This document shows, one piece after another, positions 16,298 through 25,070 of a stretch of 45,489 nt of DNA. Both the position numbers and the translations under genes were made by a program. Below the pieces are notes generated by a model. It was not told the origin of the DNA. It did not search any database and saw only the letters and a program-made list of their open reading frames with translations. The DNA is from Enhygromyxa salina (GTDB lineage Bacteria; Myxococcota_A; Polyangia; Nannocystales; Nannocystaceae), in contig NZ_PVNL01000053.1 of NCBI RefSeq assembly GCF_002994635.1, positions 1 through 45,489 on the forward strand, read 5' to 3'. Each line of letters opens with the position of its first letter. Position 1 is the first letter of the stretch.

Positions 16298-17875
16298 ATG
16301 AACATGGCTGACAACGACAACGATCAAACGACCCCCGAGGGCGCCACCAGCGGCTCACGCCGTCGCCGAGGACGCGGCAGCGGTGCCGGTCGAGGCGGCG
16401 ATGGTTCAGGCCGGGCCGCGCCGCCGGATCCGAGCAAGCTCAAGTTTTTCAAGCTGATCCCGGACGACACCCACATCGACTTCGTCGGGCGGACCAAGGT
16501 CGGTCTGGTGATCTCGATGATCCTGGTGCTGCTCTCGCTGGGCACCATGGTGTTCAACACCGTGACCTCCGGGTCCGCGCTCAACTTTGGCATCGACTTT
16601 CAAGGCGGCTCCTCGGTCCGGCTCGCGCTCACGAAGGACGTCGACATCGAGGATCTGCGCAGCCTGCTCGACGAAGAGGGCTACTCGGGGAGCTCGGTCG
16701 TGGCGGTGCCCGACGCCGAGAACGAGGTGCTGATCCGCGTCAAGGAGGTCGTCGCGATCTCCGAGGCCGAGCTCGCCGTCTGCCGCGACTCGCTCGCGGG
16801 CCTCGAGGGCACCAAGCTGCTGCCCGAAGACGACGGCTTCGTGCACCCGGCCGAGAGCTCGAAGATCTTCATGAAGTTCACGGCCCAGCCGAGCTACCCG
16901 GACATCGAGCGGCTCATGACCGCGTCCGGGTGTCACGGCACGGCCTCGGCTGGGACCGGCAAGCCCGGTGAATTTCCGGTCGAGTTCGCGTTGGTCGGCG
17001 TCGGGAACGACATCGCCAACACGATCAACGAGCGACTCGGCGAGGGCACCGTTGCGCTGCCCGTCGTTGCGAGCGAGACCGTCGGCGCCAAGGTCGGCAG
17101 TCAGCTCAAGAAAGATGGCGTACAGGCAATGCTGTACGCGATCGGCTTCATCTTCCTGTTCGTGATGATCCGCTTCGACCTGCGCTTCGCGCCGGGTGGG
17201 ATCGTCGCGCTGGCGCACGACGCGATCATCGTGGTCGGGGCGTTCGCGCTGACCGGCAAAGAGTTCAACCTGACGTCGATCGCCGCGGTCCTGACGATCA
17301 TCGGGTACTCGATCAACGACACGATCGTGGTGTTCGATCGGGTCCGGGAGCGGGTCGCCCTCAACCGCGACGCGCCGATCCGCGAGACCACCAACTCCGC
17401 GCTCAACGAGACCCTCAGCCGCACGATCCTGACCTCGTCGACGACCCTGATCGTGGTGCTCGCCACCTGGATCCTCGGCAGCGGGCAGATCAAGGACTTC
17501 GCGTTCGCGCTGGTCGTTGGCCTGATCGCCGGGACCTACTCCTCGTTGTTCGTGGCCTCGCCCGTCTTCTTGTGGATCAACGACAAAATGTACAAGGGCA
17601 AGGGCCACCTGCTCACGGCCGACAAGGACGTCGAGCGGGGAACGGGGACGCTGCTCGGTCCCCAGATCGAGGGCGAGGGCGAAGGCCCGAGTGAGGGCGA
17701 CGCCGTCGATGTCGAGGCTGTCGAGGCCGCGCCAGACGCTGAAGGTGCAGAATCGGATGCCGATGACAGCGACGGAGACGACGCTGACGACGACCTGTCC
17801 GTGAAGGTCTCCGACGCCGACAAGGGCCTCGGCGAGCGCAAGACTCGTCGGCGTCGTCGGCGACCCAAAGACTGA
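16298..17875 (+). CDS. secF: Protein translocase subunit SecF
   Basis: 525 residues, compared with about 320 in E. coli. An Arg/Gly-rich, disordered N-terminal extension (1-45) precedes the first helix and the conserved NFGIDFQGGSSVRLAL. The periplasmic region is also enlarged (about 110-240). Five further helices follow, with IAAVLTIIGYSINDTIVVFDRVRE, the SecF counterpart of the SecD proton-channel motif. The C-terminus adds about 90 acidic residues ending in a very basic RKTRRRRRRPKD. A strong GGGGGG Shine-Dalgarno precedes ATG 16298. Confidence 0.96.
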   Translation: MNMADNDNDQTTPEGATSGSRRRRGRGSGAGRGGDGSGRAAPPDPSKLKFFKLIPDDTHIDFVGRTKVGLVISMILVLLSLGTMVFNTVTSGSALNFGIDFQGGSSVRLALTKDVDIEDLRSLLDEEGYSGSSVVAVPDAENEVLIRVKEVVAISEAELAVCRDSLAGLEGTKLLPEDDGFVHPAESSKIFMKFTAQPSYPDIERLMTASGCHGTASAGTGKPGEFPVEFALVGVGNDIANTINERLGEGTVALPVVASETVGAKVGSQLKKDGVQAMLYAIGFIFLFVMIRFDLRFAPGGIVALAHDAIIVVGAFALTGKEFNLTSIAAVLTIIGYSINDTIVVFDRVRERVALNRDAPIRETTNSALNETLSRTILTSSTTLIVVLATWILGSGQIKDFAFALVVGLIAGTYSSLFVASPVFLWINDKMYKGKGHLLTADKDVERGTGTLLGPQIEGEGEGPSEGDAVDVEAVEAAPDAEGAESDADDSDGDDADDDLSVKVSDADKGLGERKTRRRRRRPKD

Positions 17876-17901
17876 TCCGCGCTGACCTCCTCCCTCTCCT
17901 C

Positions 17902-19698
17902 ATGGACGAGCGCGCGGCCGAGGACGATGACGCGGCCGACGGCGAGTCGCAGGCGTGGGCGCTCGGTGAGCCGCCGCGCGTACGCCTGCGGGGAGCGCTG
18001 GCCGACTACACCAAGGCCGAGCTGCGCGAGCGCGCGGAGGCCCTCGGTATCCACCCGATCCTCGTCGAGCTCATGGTCGGGCGCGGGGTCGAGGCGCTCG
18101 AGGACCAGCGTAGCTTCCTCGAGCCGCGCCTGCGGGATCTCTCGCGGCCGACCGACATGGCCGGCTTCGCCCCCGCGATCGAGCTGCTGCTCACCGCGCG
18201 TCGCCGCGGCTGGCGGGTCGGCATGTTCGGCGACTACGACGTCGACGGGGTCACGACCACCACGATCCTGACCACCTTCCTCGAGTGCCTGGGCGTCGAG
18301 ATCGTGCCCAAGGTCGCGAGCCGCGAGGGCGGCTACGGGTTTGGCCTCGGGCCCGCGCAGGCCCTGCACGAGGCCGGCGTCGACCTGGTCCTGACCGGCG
18401 ACTGCGGGACTTCTGATCACGAGGCGCTCGCGTGGCTGAGCGCCCGCGACGTGCCGACGATCGTCATCGACCACCACCAGGTGCCGACGACGATGCCGCC
18501 CGCGACCGCGCTGATCAACCCGCACCAGACCGACTGCGGGTTCCCGTTCAAGGGGCTGTGCAGCGCGGGCGTCGGCTTCTACCTGGCCGCGGGCATGCGC
18601 TCGGCGATCGCCAAGGCCGAGCCGTCGAGCCGCGCCAACCTGCCTGACCCGCGCGCGTGGCTGGACCTGGTCGCGCTCGGGACCGTGTGCGACATGATGC
18701 CGCTCGTCGGCGACAACCGGGTGTTGGTCCGCGCGGGTCTCGAGGTCCTGAGCCAGCGTCGCCGGCCGGGCGTGCGCGAGCTGCTGCGCCGGGCACGGGT
18801 CGAGCCCGAGGCCAGCGTCGACGAGGGACACCTGGGCTTCATGCTCGGTCCGCGGCTCAACGCGCCGGGCCGACTCGGCAGCGCCGAGCCCTCGCTCGAG
18901 CTGCTGCGCTCGCGCTCCGGGGCCGAGGCCCAGGCGCTGGCCGCCAAGGTCGAGATGTTCAACAGCCAGCGTCGGAGCCTGCAGGAGCGGATCGTCGCCG
19001 AGGCGCTCGAGCTGCTCGCCGAAGATCCAAAGACGCCGCGACGCAGCGGGATCGTGGTCGCGCGCGACAACTGGGCGCCGGGGATCGTCGGGATCGCGGC
19101 CGCTGGGATCGTCGAGCGCTTCGCCCGACCGACCCTGGTGATCGGCGTCGATCCAGCCAGCGGCGAGGCCCGCGGCTCGGCTCGCAGCGCGGGTGGGGTC
19201 GACGTCCGCGCCGCGCTGGCCGAGTGTTCGGGGCTGCTGCGGCGCTTCGGCGGACACAAGGCGGCAGCCGGGGTCAGCCTCGACGCCGCGCAGATCCCCG
19301 CGCTGACCGAACAATTTGATCGAGCCTGCGCCGCCCAACTCGGCGAGGACGCTGGCACCGATCCTTATGACGATCACGACGGTGAGCTCGCCCTCGAAGA
19401 CATCGATCTGGGCCTGATCGGCGCGATCGAGTCGCTCGGTCCGTTCGGCGTCGGCTTCGCCCGGCCCCGCTACCTGTGCGCGGGCGCCACGGTGGTCAAC
19501 CTTCGCGTGCTTCAGGACCGCCACCTCGCGCTCACGCTCCGCCAGGGCCGGCACCAGCGCGACGCGATCGCGTTTCGCAAGGCCGAGTTCGAGGTCGGGC
19601 GAGGGGACGCGGTGGGCTGCCTGTTCACCCCCTCGCGCAACAGCTACCGCGGCAACGATCGCGTCCAGCTGATCATCGACCGGATCTGGCGGGCATGA
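17902..19698 (+). CDS. recJ: Single-strand DNA exonuclease RecJ
   Basis: 598 residues. DHH-superfamily 5'-3' exonuclease acting on single-stranded DNA in recombination and mismatch repair. Motifs: GDYDVDG (110-116), LTGDCGTSDHEA, the DHH motif IDHHQ (189-193), LVALGTVCDMMPL, MLGPRLNAPGRLG, and the DHHA1 motif RRFGGHKAAAGVSL. The OB-fold domain at the C-terminus is present. The usual GxGNP-type turn reads PFGVGFARP here. ATG 17902 follows secF by 26 bases. Confidence 0.95.
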   Translation: MDERAAEDDDAADGESQAWALGEPPRVRLRGALADYTKAELRERAEALGIHPILVELMVGRGVEALEDQRSFLEPRLRDLSRPTDMAGFAPAIELLLTARRRGWRVGMFGDYDVDGVTTTTILTTFLECLGVEIVPKVASREGGYGFGLGPAQALHEAGVDLVLTGDCGTSDHEALAWLSARDVPTIVIDHHQVPTTMPPATALINPHQTDCGFPFKGLCSAGVGFYLAAGMRSAIAKAEPSSRANLPDPRAWLDLVALGTVCDMMPLVGDNRVLVRAGLEVLSQRRRPGVRELLRRARVEPEASVDEGHLGFMLGPRLNAPGRLGSAEPSLELLRSRSGAEAQALAAKVEMFNSQRRSLQERIVAEALELLAEDPKTPRRSGIVVARDNWAPGIVGIAAAGIVERFARPTLVIGVDPASGEARGSARSAGGVDVRAALAECSGLLRRFGGHKAAAGVSLDAAQIPALTEQFDRACAAQLGEDAGTDPYDDHDGELALEDIDLGLIGAIESLGPFGVGFARPRYLCAGATVVNLRVLQDRHLALTLRQGRHQRDAIAFRKAEFEVGRGDAVGCLFTPSRNSYRGNDRVQLIIDRIWRA

Positions 19699-19725
19699 GG
19701 GGCGAGCGCGAGCGGCGGAGCGCGA

Positions 19726-20154
19726 CTACTCGCTGACCGTGCCCACGCGGCGATAGCAGACCGGCTCACAGTCGGGGCCGTTCGGCTGGATCGTCTCGTC
19801 GACGATCAGGGGCACCAGCGCGCTGGGGATCACCGCCTCTTGCGTCGACAGCGGGACCACCGTGACGCTGATCGTGGTGCCCTGCGCGTCCTCACCGGTG
19901 ACCTCGAACCCGTTGGCGTCGCACGAGAGCCAGTCTGGCAGCGGCTCGCCGTCGGGATCATCGTTCAGGCAGGTCACCGTGGTGGTCTGGCCGCCGGGGT
20001 TGATCGTCAGCGCGTAGGGCTCGTTGACGACGACGTCGCCGTAGCTGACCTCCAGCGTCGAGACGCACCCGATGAGCGTGCAGGCTTGTTCTCCGCAGCC
20101 CGACGTGGCGACGAGCACGGACATCAGCGGGATCAGATAGCCGAGGCGTGACAC
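19726..20154 (-). CDS. Small secreted lipoprotein, hypothetical
   Basis: 142 residues from GTG 20154. The signal peptide ends in a lipobox-like TSGC with Cys20. The mature part has further cysteines (CTLIGC, CLND, LSCD, CEPVC) that could form disulphides, and a beta-rich composition. No family recognised. Its 3' end is 27 bases from the convergent recJ end. Its start faces a small membrane-protein gene 32 bases away. TAAGCT (minus strand, 20163-20168) sits eight bases before the GTG. Confidence 0.65.
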   Translation of the reverse strand: MSRLGYLIPLMSVLVATSGCGEQACTLIGCVSTLEVSYGDVVVNEPYALTINPGGQTTTVTCLNDDPDGEPLPDWLSCDANGFEVTGEDAQGTTISVTVVPLSTQEAVIPSALVPLIVDETIQPNGPDCEPVCYRRVGTVSE

Positions 20155-20186
20155 AGCGCGAGAGCTTACCCGGTATACTGTCGCCC
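20155..20186. promoter_or_regulatory. Back-to-back candidate leaderless promoters
   Basis: The 32-base gap between two divergent genes holds two -10-like hexamers. On the plus strand TATACT (20174-20179) ends seven bases before GTG 20187. On the minus strand TAAGCT (20168-20163) ends eight bases before GTG 20154. Neither start has a Shine-Dalgarno, so both messages may be leaderless and their -35 regions would overlap the opposite gene. Confidence 0.45.
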
Positions 20187-20912
20187 GTGTTTCGTCCGTG
20201 GTTGAGAGTCGCGCGACCCGACGACTGGACTGGCACCCTGGCGCGCTTCGGCCTGTGGCCGCTGTACTTCGTGGCGTTCCTGGTCGTCGGGATCGTTCGG
20301 CTGCCGAGCTCGTGGTGGGTGATCGGTGCGGGCTCTGAAGCGCTGACCCGCGTGCTGATCGGGCTCGTTGTCCTGTATGTGCTGGGCTGGGTCCGGATGA
20401 TCGTGTGGGCGCTCGTCCCTGGCTCCGTGGTCCAGTACGGCCGGCGTCTGTGGTTTCGCCATCGCGGCCGCCGGATCCGCGTGATGATCCGCGACATCAC
20501 GACGATCGACGTCGAGCAGCGTCCGCCGCCGATCGGCGAGGTCTTCGTGCTCGAGCTGGGCGGGGCGAACCACGAGCTGTGCCCGGTCGCCTGGGACGGG
20601 GCGGTCCGGATCTATGCAGTCATCGCCCGACGGGTCCGGCGCACACGGGGTCGGGCGGCCCGCCGGGACGCGCGGATCCAGCGACGTCAGGAGGGGGCGG
20701 CCTCAGCTTCCGGCGGGCCCGGGCTTGCGGTCGGGCTCGCGGTCGGGCGTGGGGGTCGCCCGGCGGTCGCGGAGCCGGCGGCGGTGGACGAACACGCCGA
20801 TCGAGGAGGTGCCGATCATCAGGGCGGCCGCGACCCCGAGGTGACTGGGGACGACGTGGGCGGCCCCGGTCATCGGACACTGCCAGGTGATCGCGGTGAG
20901 GGCAGTGAGTGA
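20187..20912 (+). CDS. Small two-helix membrane protein, hypothetical
   Basis: About 241 residues from GTG 20187. Two hydrophobic helices lie near the N-terminus (about 20-37, WPLYFVAFLVVGIV; 50-75, VLIGLVVLYVLGWVRMIVWALV). A basic soluble region of about 110 residues follows. The last 70 residues (Gly/Ala/Asp-rich) are read from DNA that is also the end of the convergent anti-sigma-like gene, and may not be a conserved part of the protein. No stop codon occurs in frame before 20910. Function unknown. Confidence 0.5.
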   Translation: MFRPWLRVARPDDWTGTLARFGLWPLYFVAFLVVGIVRLPSSWWVIGAGSEALTRVLIGLVVLYVLGWVRMIVWALVPGSVVQYGRRLWFRHRGRRIRVMIRDITTIDVEQRPPPIGEVFVLELGGANHELCPVAWDGAVRIYAVIARRVRRTRGRAARRDARIQRRQEGAASASGGPGLAVGLAVGRGGRPAVAEPAAVDEHADRGGADHQGGRDPEVTGDDVGGPGHRTLPGDRGEGSE

Positions 20913-21413
20913 GATCCCCGCCGAGATCCAGTAGACAGCCGAGGCCTTGCGACGCTGGATGAACGCGCCGCTGAGCAGCCCCATGAGCAACACCACGGTC
21001 GCGTACACGGTGATCATCAGGCCACAGCCGCCAGCGAGCTGAAAGTGGTGGTCGGACCCGAACATCGCGGGCTCGGGGACGCCGAGGGTCGCGGCCATCG
21101 TCAGCCCGACCGCACCCGCGGCCAGGCCGATCCGAGCGCCGCGGCTGGGGAACATCAGGCCCAACCCGATCGCCGGAAACACGATCAGACACAGGACCCA
21201 CAGCACGCACTGCACGACCAGCTGCCACCATGGCTGCGCGAGCAGATCGGGGCGCAGCCCCATCATCAGCAGCGCGCCGCCGACCGCCAGCGTGACGATA
21301 GCGAGGGCTGGGAGGAAGTGGCGCCGACGCTCGCGCTGACACGACTCGAGGTCGGCGACGATCAGCTGGGCGGCGTCGATCGTGGGCTGCGGCGTGTGGC
21401 GTGGTTCTGTCAT
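20703..21413 (-). CDS. Six-helix membrane protein, NrsF/DUF1109-like anti-sigma factor
   Basis: 236 residues from ATG 21413. A cytoplasmic N-terminus of about 32 residues is followed by six hydrophobic helices (about 33-52, 64-88, 94-110, 130-150, 160-177, 190-208) and a basic tail. The segment WQCP (177-180) with His186 and His191 before the last helix matches the CP...H...H pattern of NrsF/DUF1109 membrane anti-sigma factors, where a conserved Cys and His are found. It overlaps the stop of the ECF sigma gene by four bases (ATGA), the normal arrangement for a sigma/anti-sigma pair. It would hold the sigma factor at the membrane until a signal arrives; the signal is unknown. Confidence 0.72.
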   Translation of the reverse strand: MTEPRHTPQPTIDAAQLIVADLESCQRERRRHFLPALAIVTLAVGGALLMMGLRPDLLAQPWWQLVVQCVLWVLCLIVFPAIGLGLMFPSRGARIGLAAGAVGLTMAATLGVPEPAMFGSDHHFQLAGGCGLMITVYATVVLLMGLLSGAFIQRRKASAVYWISAGISLTALTAITWQCPMTGAAHVVPSHLGVAAALMIGTSSIGVFVHRRRLRDRRATPTPDREPDRKPGPAGS

Positions 21414-21970
21414 GAGCCCGACCCCCGCAGTATCCACACCTGCGCCACCCAAGCGAGCGTCGAGCCGAGCAGCAGCGCGCCCGACGCTCCGACACCGAGG
21501 CTCCGCGCCAGCGCCTTGTAGCCGCGGTGGGCCCGCACGCGCACCGCCCCTTCGCGGATCTGAAGTCGTTCGGCGACCTCGGCCATCGTCATGCCACGCA
21601 GCTTGTGTAGCTCGACCACCTCGCGCTCGCTGGCGGGGAGCAGGGCGATCGCGTCGCGAACTTGGTCGATGATCTCGTCCGCGCGCTCATGCTCGAGCGC
21701 CAGCGCTTCGACCGAGGCCGCGTCATCGGCGAGTTCACGCTCGGGGCCGCCCGCGTGGGCGTCGAGCTCGACCCGCCGTCGATCTCGGCGGCCCCGCTGG
21801 CGCAGGTGATCGGGCGCCACGTTGCGCGCGATCGCGAAGTACCAGCCCTGCACCGCGCCGTCTGGGTCGCCGCCCTGGACACAGAATCGATCGCGGGCCA
21901 GGTGAGCCTCGAGGAAGGTCAGCTGCAAGAGGTCATCGACCGTCGGCTCATCGCGCACGAGCTTCATCAA
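21410..21970 (-). CDS. ECF RNA polymerase sigma factor (main part; 5' end in another frame)
   Basis: 186 residues from ATG 21970. Region 2 begins at once (VDDLLQLTFLEAHLARDRF) and continues with WYFAIARNVAPDHLRQRGRR. Region 4 is complete (ALLPASEREVVELHKLRGMTMAEVAERLQIREGAVRVRAHRGYKAL). A hydrophobic segment (GASGALLLGSTLAWVAQVWIL) ends the protein, unusual for an ECF factor. The first 35-40 residues of region 2 are missing from this frame but are encoded just upstream in the adjacent frame (see next entry), separated by a run of six T on the coding strand. So the gene is frameshifted, miscalled by one base, or expressed by slippage. Paired with the NrsF-like anti-sigma gene downstream. Confidence 0.85.
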   Translation of the reverse strand: MMKLVRDEPTVDDLLQLTFLEAHLARDRFCVQGGDPDGAVQGWYFAIARNVAPDHLRQRGRRDRRRVELDAHAGGPERELADDAASVEALALEHERADEIIDQVRDAIALLPASEREVVELHKLRGMTMAEVAERLQIREGAVRVRAHRGYKALARSLGVGASGALLLGSTLAWVAQVWILRGSGS

Positions 21971-22086
21971 AAAACCACGGAGACGGGGCTGAGCGAGGCG
22001 TGGAGCGCTGAGAACGCTCGTGAGTCACCGTCGCCGTAGCGGTCGATCAAGACGTGGAGCCCACGCCTGTCGGTACCTCGCGTCAC
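21967..22086 (-). other. 5' part of the ECF sigma gene, out of frame by one base
   Basis: From GTG 22086 this frame encodes about 39 residues ending ...SPVSVVF and a TGA. Its sequence (LHVLIDRYGDGDSRAFSALHASLSP) is the typical start of ECF region 2. Adding one T to the T6 run (coding strand; A6 at 21969-21974 on the plus strand) fuses it to the downstream frame and gives a normal factor of about 225 residues. AGGAGG is present but only one base before the GTG, so the exact start is unsure. Confidence 0.7.
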
Positions 22087-22103
22087 GCCTCCTGCCCGTA
22101 CAC

Positions 22104-22128
22104 TACGCCCGCCTGCGCTCGCTGTTTC
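22104..22128 (-). promoter_or_regulatory. ECF-type promoter before the sigma gene
   Basis: On the minus strand GAAAC (22128-22124), a 16-base spacer and CGTA (22107-22104). This fits the GAAC-N16-CGT(A/C) layout recognised by many ECF sigma factors. It is 18 bases before the likely GTG start, so the sigma factor may activate its own operon. Confidence 0.55.
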
Positions 22129-22137
22129 GCAGTCCGA

Positions 22138-22149
22138 GCTGATATCAGC
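22138..22149. promoter_or_regulatory. Perfect palindrome in the sigma/rimP intergenic region
   Basis: GCTGATATCAGC is a perfect 12-bp palindrome between the divergent ECF promoter and the rimP leader. It is a possible operator; no protein can be assigned. Confidence 0.35.
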
Positions 22150-22271
22150 CATGTGATTTAGGTCGCTTTGTCTCGGCGGCTGGCGGCCCCCCTAAATGCC
22201 CTGATCGCTGGGCTTGCTCGCGCGAAACGGCTGTGATACCGATTCGTCCACAACTCCGAACTCGGCAAAGG

Positions 22272-22297
22272 GCGGGGGCCATCCTCCGCTCTTTTTT
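22272..22297 (+). terminator. Intrinsic terminator in the rimP leader (possible attenuator)
   Basis: GCGGGGG (22272-22278), loop CCAT and CCTCCGC (22283-22289) with one G-U pair, then TCTTTTTT (22290-22297). It is a textbook intrinsic terminator on the plus strand, about 77 bases before rimP. No plus-strand gene ends nearby (the last ends at 20912), so it would stop a leader transcript or a small RNA that starts in the 22150-22260 interval. TTGTCT (22168) and TAAATG (22193) are a weak candidate promoter for it. Confidence 0.65.
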
Positions 22298-22311
22298 CGT
22301 CCCGGCGCCGA

Positions 22312-22327
22312 CACCCAACTTTGGGTG
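22312..22327. repeat. Inverted repeat just before rimP
   Basis: CACCCAA-CT-TTGGGTG, a perfect 7-bp inverted repeat directly after the terminator. It may be an operator or part of the leader RNA fold. Confidence 0.35.
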
Positions 22328-22373
22328 AATGTCGCCAAGCCAAGGACGAACGCCGGGCGAGGAACGGTTTCGC

Positions 22374-23093
22374 ATGACTCCAGCCCACGACACCCATGAC
22401 TCCGACCGCTCTACGGCGGGTGCGGCGCGTCCGTCTGATCAGCAGGATCAGGACTCCGAGGGCGCGCGCGAGCATGGTCGCCACGCGGCGGCGGTCACAC
22501 TGGTCGAGCAGGCGATCGAGCCGGCGATCGAGGCCATGGGCTACGAGCTGCTGCTGCTCGAGTGGATCACCTCGGGCAAGCGCCGGGTGCTGCGGGTCTA
22601 CCTCGACCATCCCGCTGGGGTCTCCGTGGGCGACTGCTCGAAGATGAGTCGCATCATTGGCAACACGCTCGACGCCAGCGATCCGGCCAGCGCTCCGGCC
22701 AGCGCTCCGGCCAGCACCACCGCCCCAGCTGAGCCGGCGGACACGCCCGAGCCGAAGCCCGTCAACCCGGCTCTGGCTGCGCTGCTCAGTCGGCCCTACA
22801 GCCTCGAGGTCTCGTCGCCGGGCGTCGATCGGCCGCTCACACGGCTGCGCCACTTCGCCGCCCAGATCGGCGGCCGCGTGAAGCTCGAGACCTGGGAGCC
22901 GCTGGACCTACCCGAGCAGCAGGACAGCGAGCAGCGTAAATTTCATGGGCGAATCACGGCGGTCGAGCCAGACCCCGCCGCGCCCGAGCACCCCGGTCGC
23001 GGAGTCGTGGTGATTCAAGACGCCGATCGCCCCCGCGAGCTCCGCATTCCCTTGCCCCGGATCCGCCGGGCCAACCTCGTGTGGGAGGGCTGA
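22374..23093 (+). CDS. rimP: Ribosome maturation factor RimP
   Basis: 239 residues from ATG 22374, with GAGGA ten bases before it (ATG 22329 is an alternative). RimP assists 30S assembly. The N-domain (VEQAIEPAIEAMGYELLLLEW, RVYLDHPAGVSVGDCSKMSRIIGNTLD) and the signature YSLEVSSPGVDRPL are present, followed by the SH3-like C-domain. Between residues about 102 and 140, normally a short loop, there is an Ala/Pro/Ser insertion that includes repeated PASA units, encoded by a 12-bp DNA repeat near 22682-22712. It heads the nusA-infB operon as in most bacteria. Confidence 0.93.
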   Translation: MTPAHDTHDSDRSTAGAARPSDQQDQDSEGAREHGRHAAAVTLVEQAIEPAIEAMGYELLLLEWITSGKRRVLRVYLDHPAGVSVGDCSKMSRIIGNTLDASDPASAPASAPASTTAPAEPADTPEPKPVNPALAALLSRPYSLEVSSPGVDRPLTRLRHFAAQIGGRVKLETWEPLDLPEQQDSEQRKFHGRITAVEPDPAAPEHPGRGVVVIQDADRPRELRIPLPRIRRANLVWEG

Positions 23094-23129
23094 CCCCCCA
23101 CCAGGTCGCTTCGTTTCGAGGACAACGAC

Positions 23130-24530
<1,401 letters not shown>

Positions 24531-25070
24531 ATGACGATGACGGGTGACCAGGAGATCGCTCCCGCTGGGAGCGGGCTGCCGGCCGTGCCTCAGGCCGGCC
24601 CCGTGCGAATGTGCGTCGGGTGCCGCGCGCGTCACGCGCAGTCGCAGCTGCTCCGCTTTGGTCTGCGCCCCGGCGCAGACGGCAAACCGGCCCAGGTCAC
24701 CCCGACGCTGAGCGCTAGGCGGTCCCTCGGGGGCCGCAGCGCCTACCTGTGTCCCCGTCGGGCGTGCCTCGATCGCGCGATCAAGCGCCGCGTGTTTACC
24801 CGCGCCTTCAGCAGCACGAGCGGTCGGCCCCGCGCCGGGCGCGACACCCTCAGCGCGATCGACCCAGCCGCGGCCGACGCCCTGTGGACCGCCACAGTTG
24901 ACATTCTCCGTCGTGAGATCGATCTGCTCGATCGCTGCGCGGAAAAGACTCACGCCCACCTCGGTCGACGGGGACTCGAACGCCTCTTGTTTGAACTATC
25001 ATCCCAGCCCGCACCCTCCGACCGCCGTTCCAGCGCGAACCGCCAGGGAGGTACCCCCACACATGGCTAA
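24531..25070 (+). CDS. YlxR/RnpM-family RNA-binding protein (DUF448)
   Basis: 179 residues. The conserved YlxR core is at residues 26-95: VRMCVGCRARHAQSQLLRF, and GGRSAYLCPRRACLDRAIKRR with the RRVFTRAF end. In Firmicutes the family binds RNase P RNA and is called RnpM. It is longer than the usual 90-residue protein; the C-terminal 80 residues resemble part of an L7Ae-like or linker region but are not clearly assignable. Its stop overlaps infB by eight bases (ATGGCTAA), implying coupled translation. Confidence 0.88.
   Translation: MTMTGDQEIAPAGSGLPAVPQAGPVRMCVGCRARHAQSQLLRFGLRPGADGKPAQVTPTLSARRSLGGRSAYLCPRRACLDRAIKRRVFTRAFSSTSGRPRAGRDTLSAIDPAAADALWTATVDILRREIDLLDRCAEKTHAHLGRRGLERLLFELSSQPAPSDRRSSANRQGGTPTHG

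Noticed and set aside
15000..19554. Several long minus-strand frames under secD, secF and recJ
   Set aside because: Composition (Arg/Asp/His/Leu/Val strings) and mirror position show they are shadows of strongly GC3-biased genes on the plus strand.
22150..22300. A tRNA gene before rimP (as metY in E. coli)
   Set aside because: No T-arm consensus (GGTTCRA) and no cloverleaf pairing could be found; the only solid structure is the terminator.
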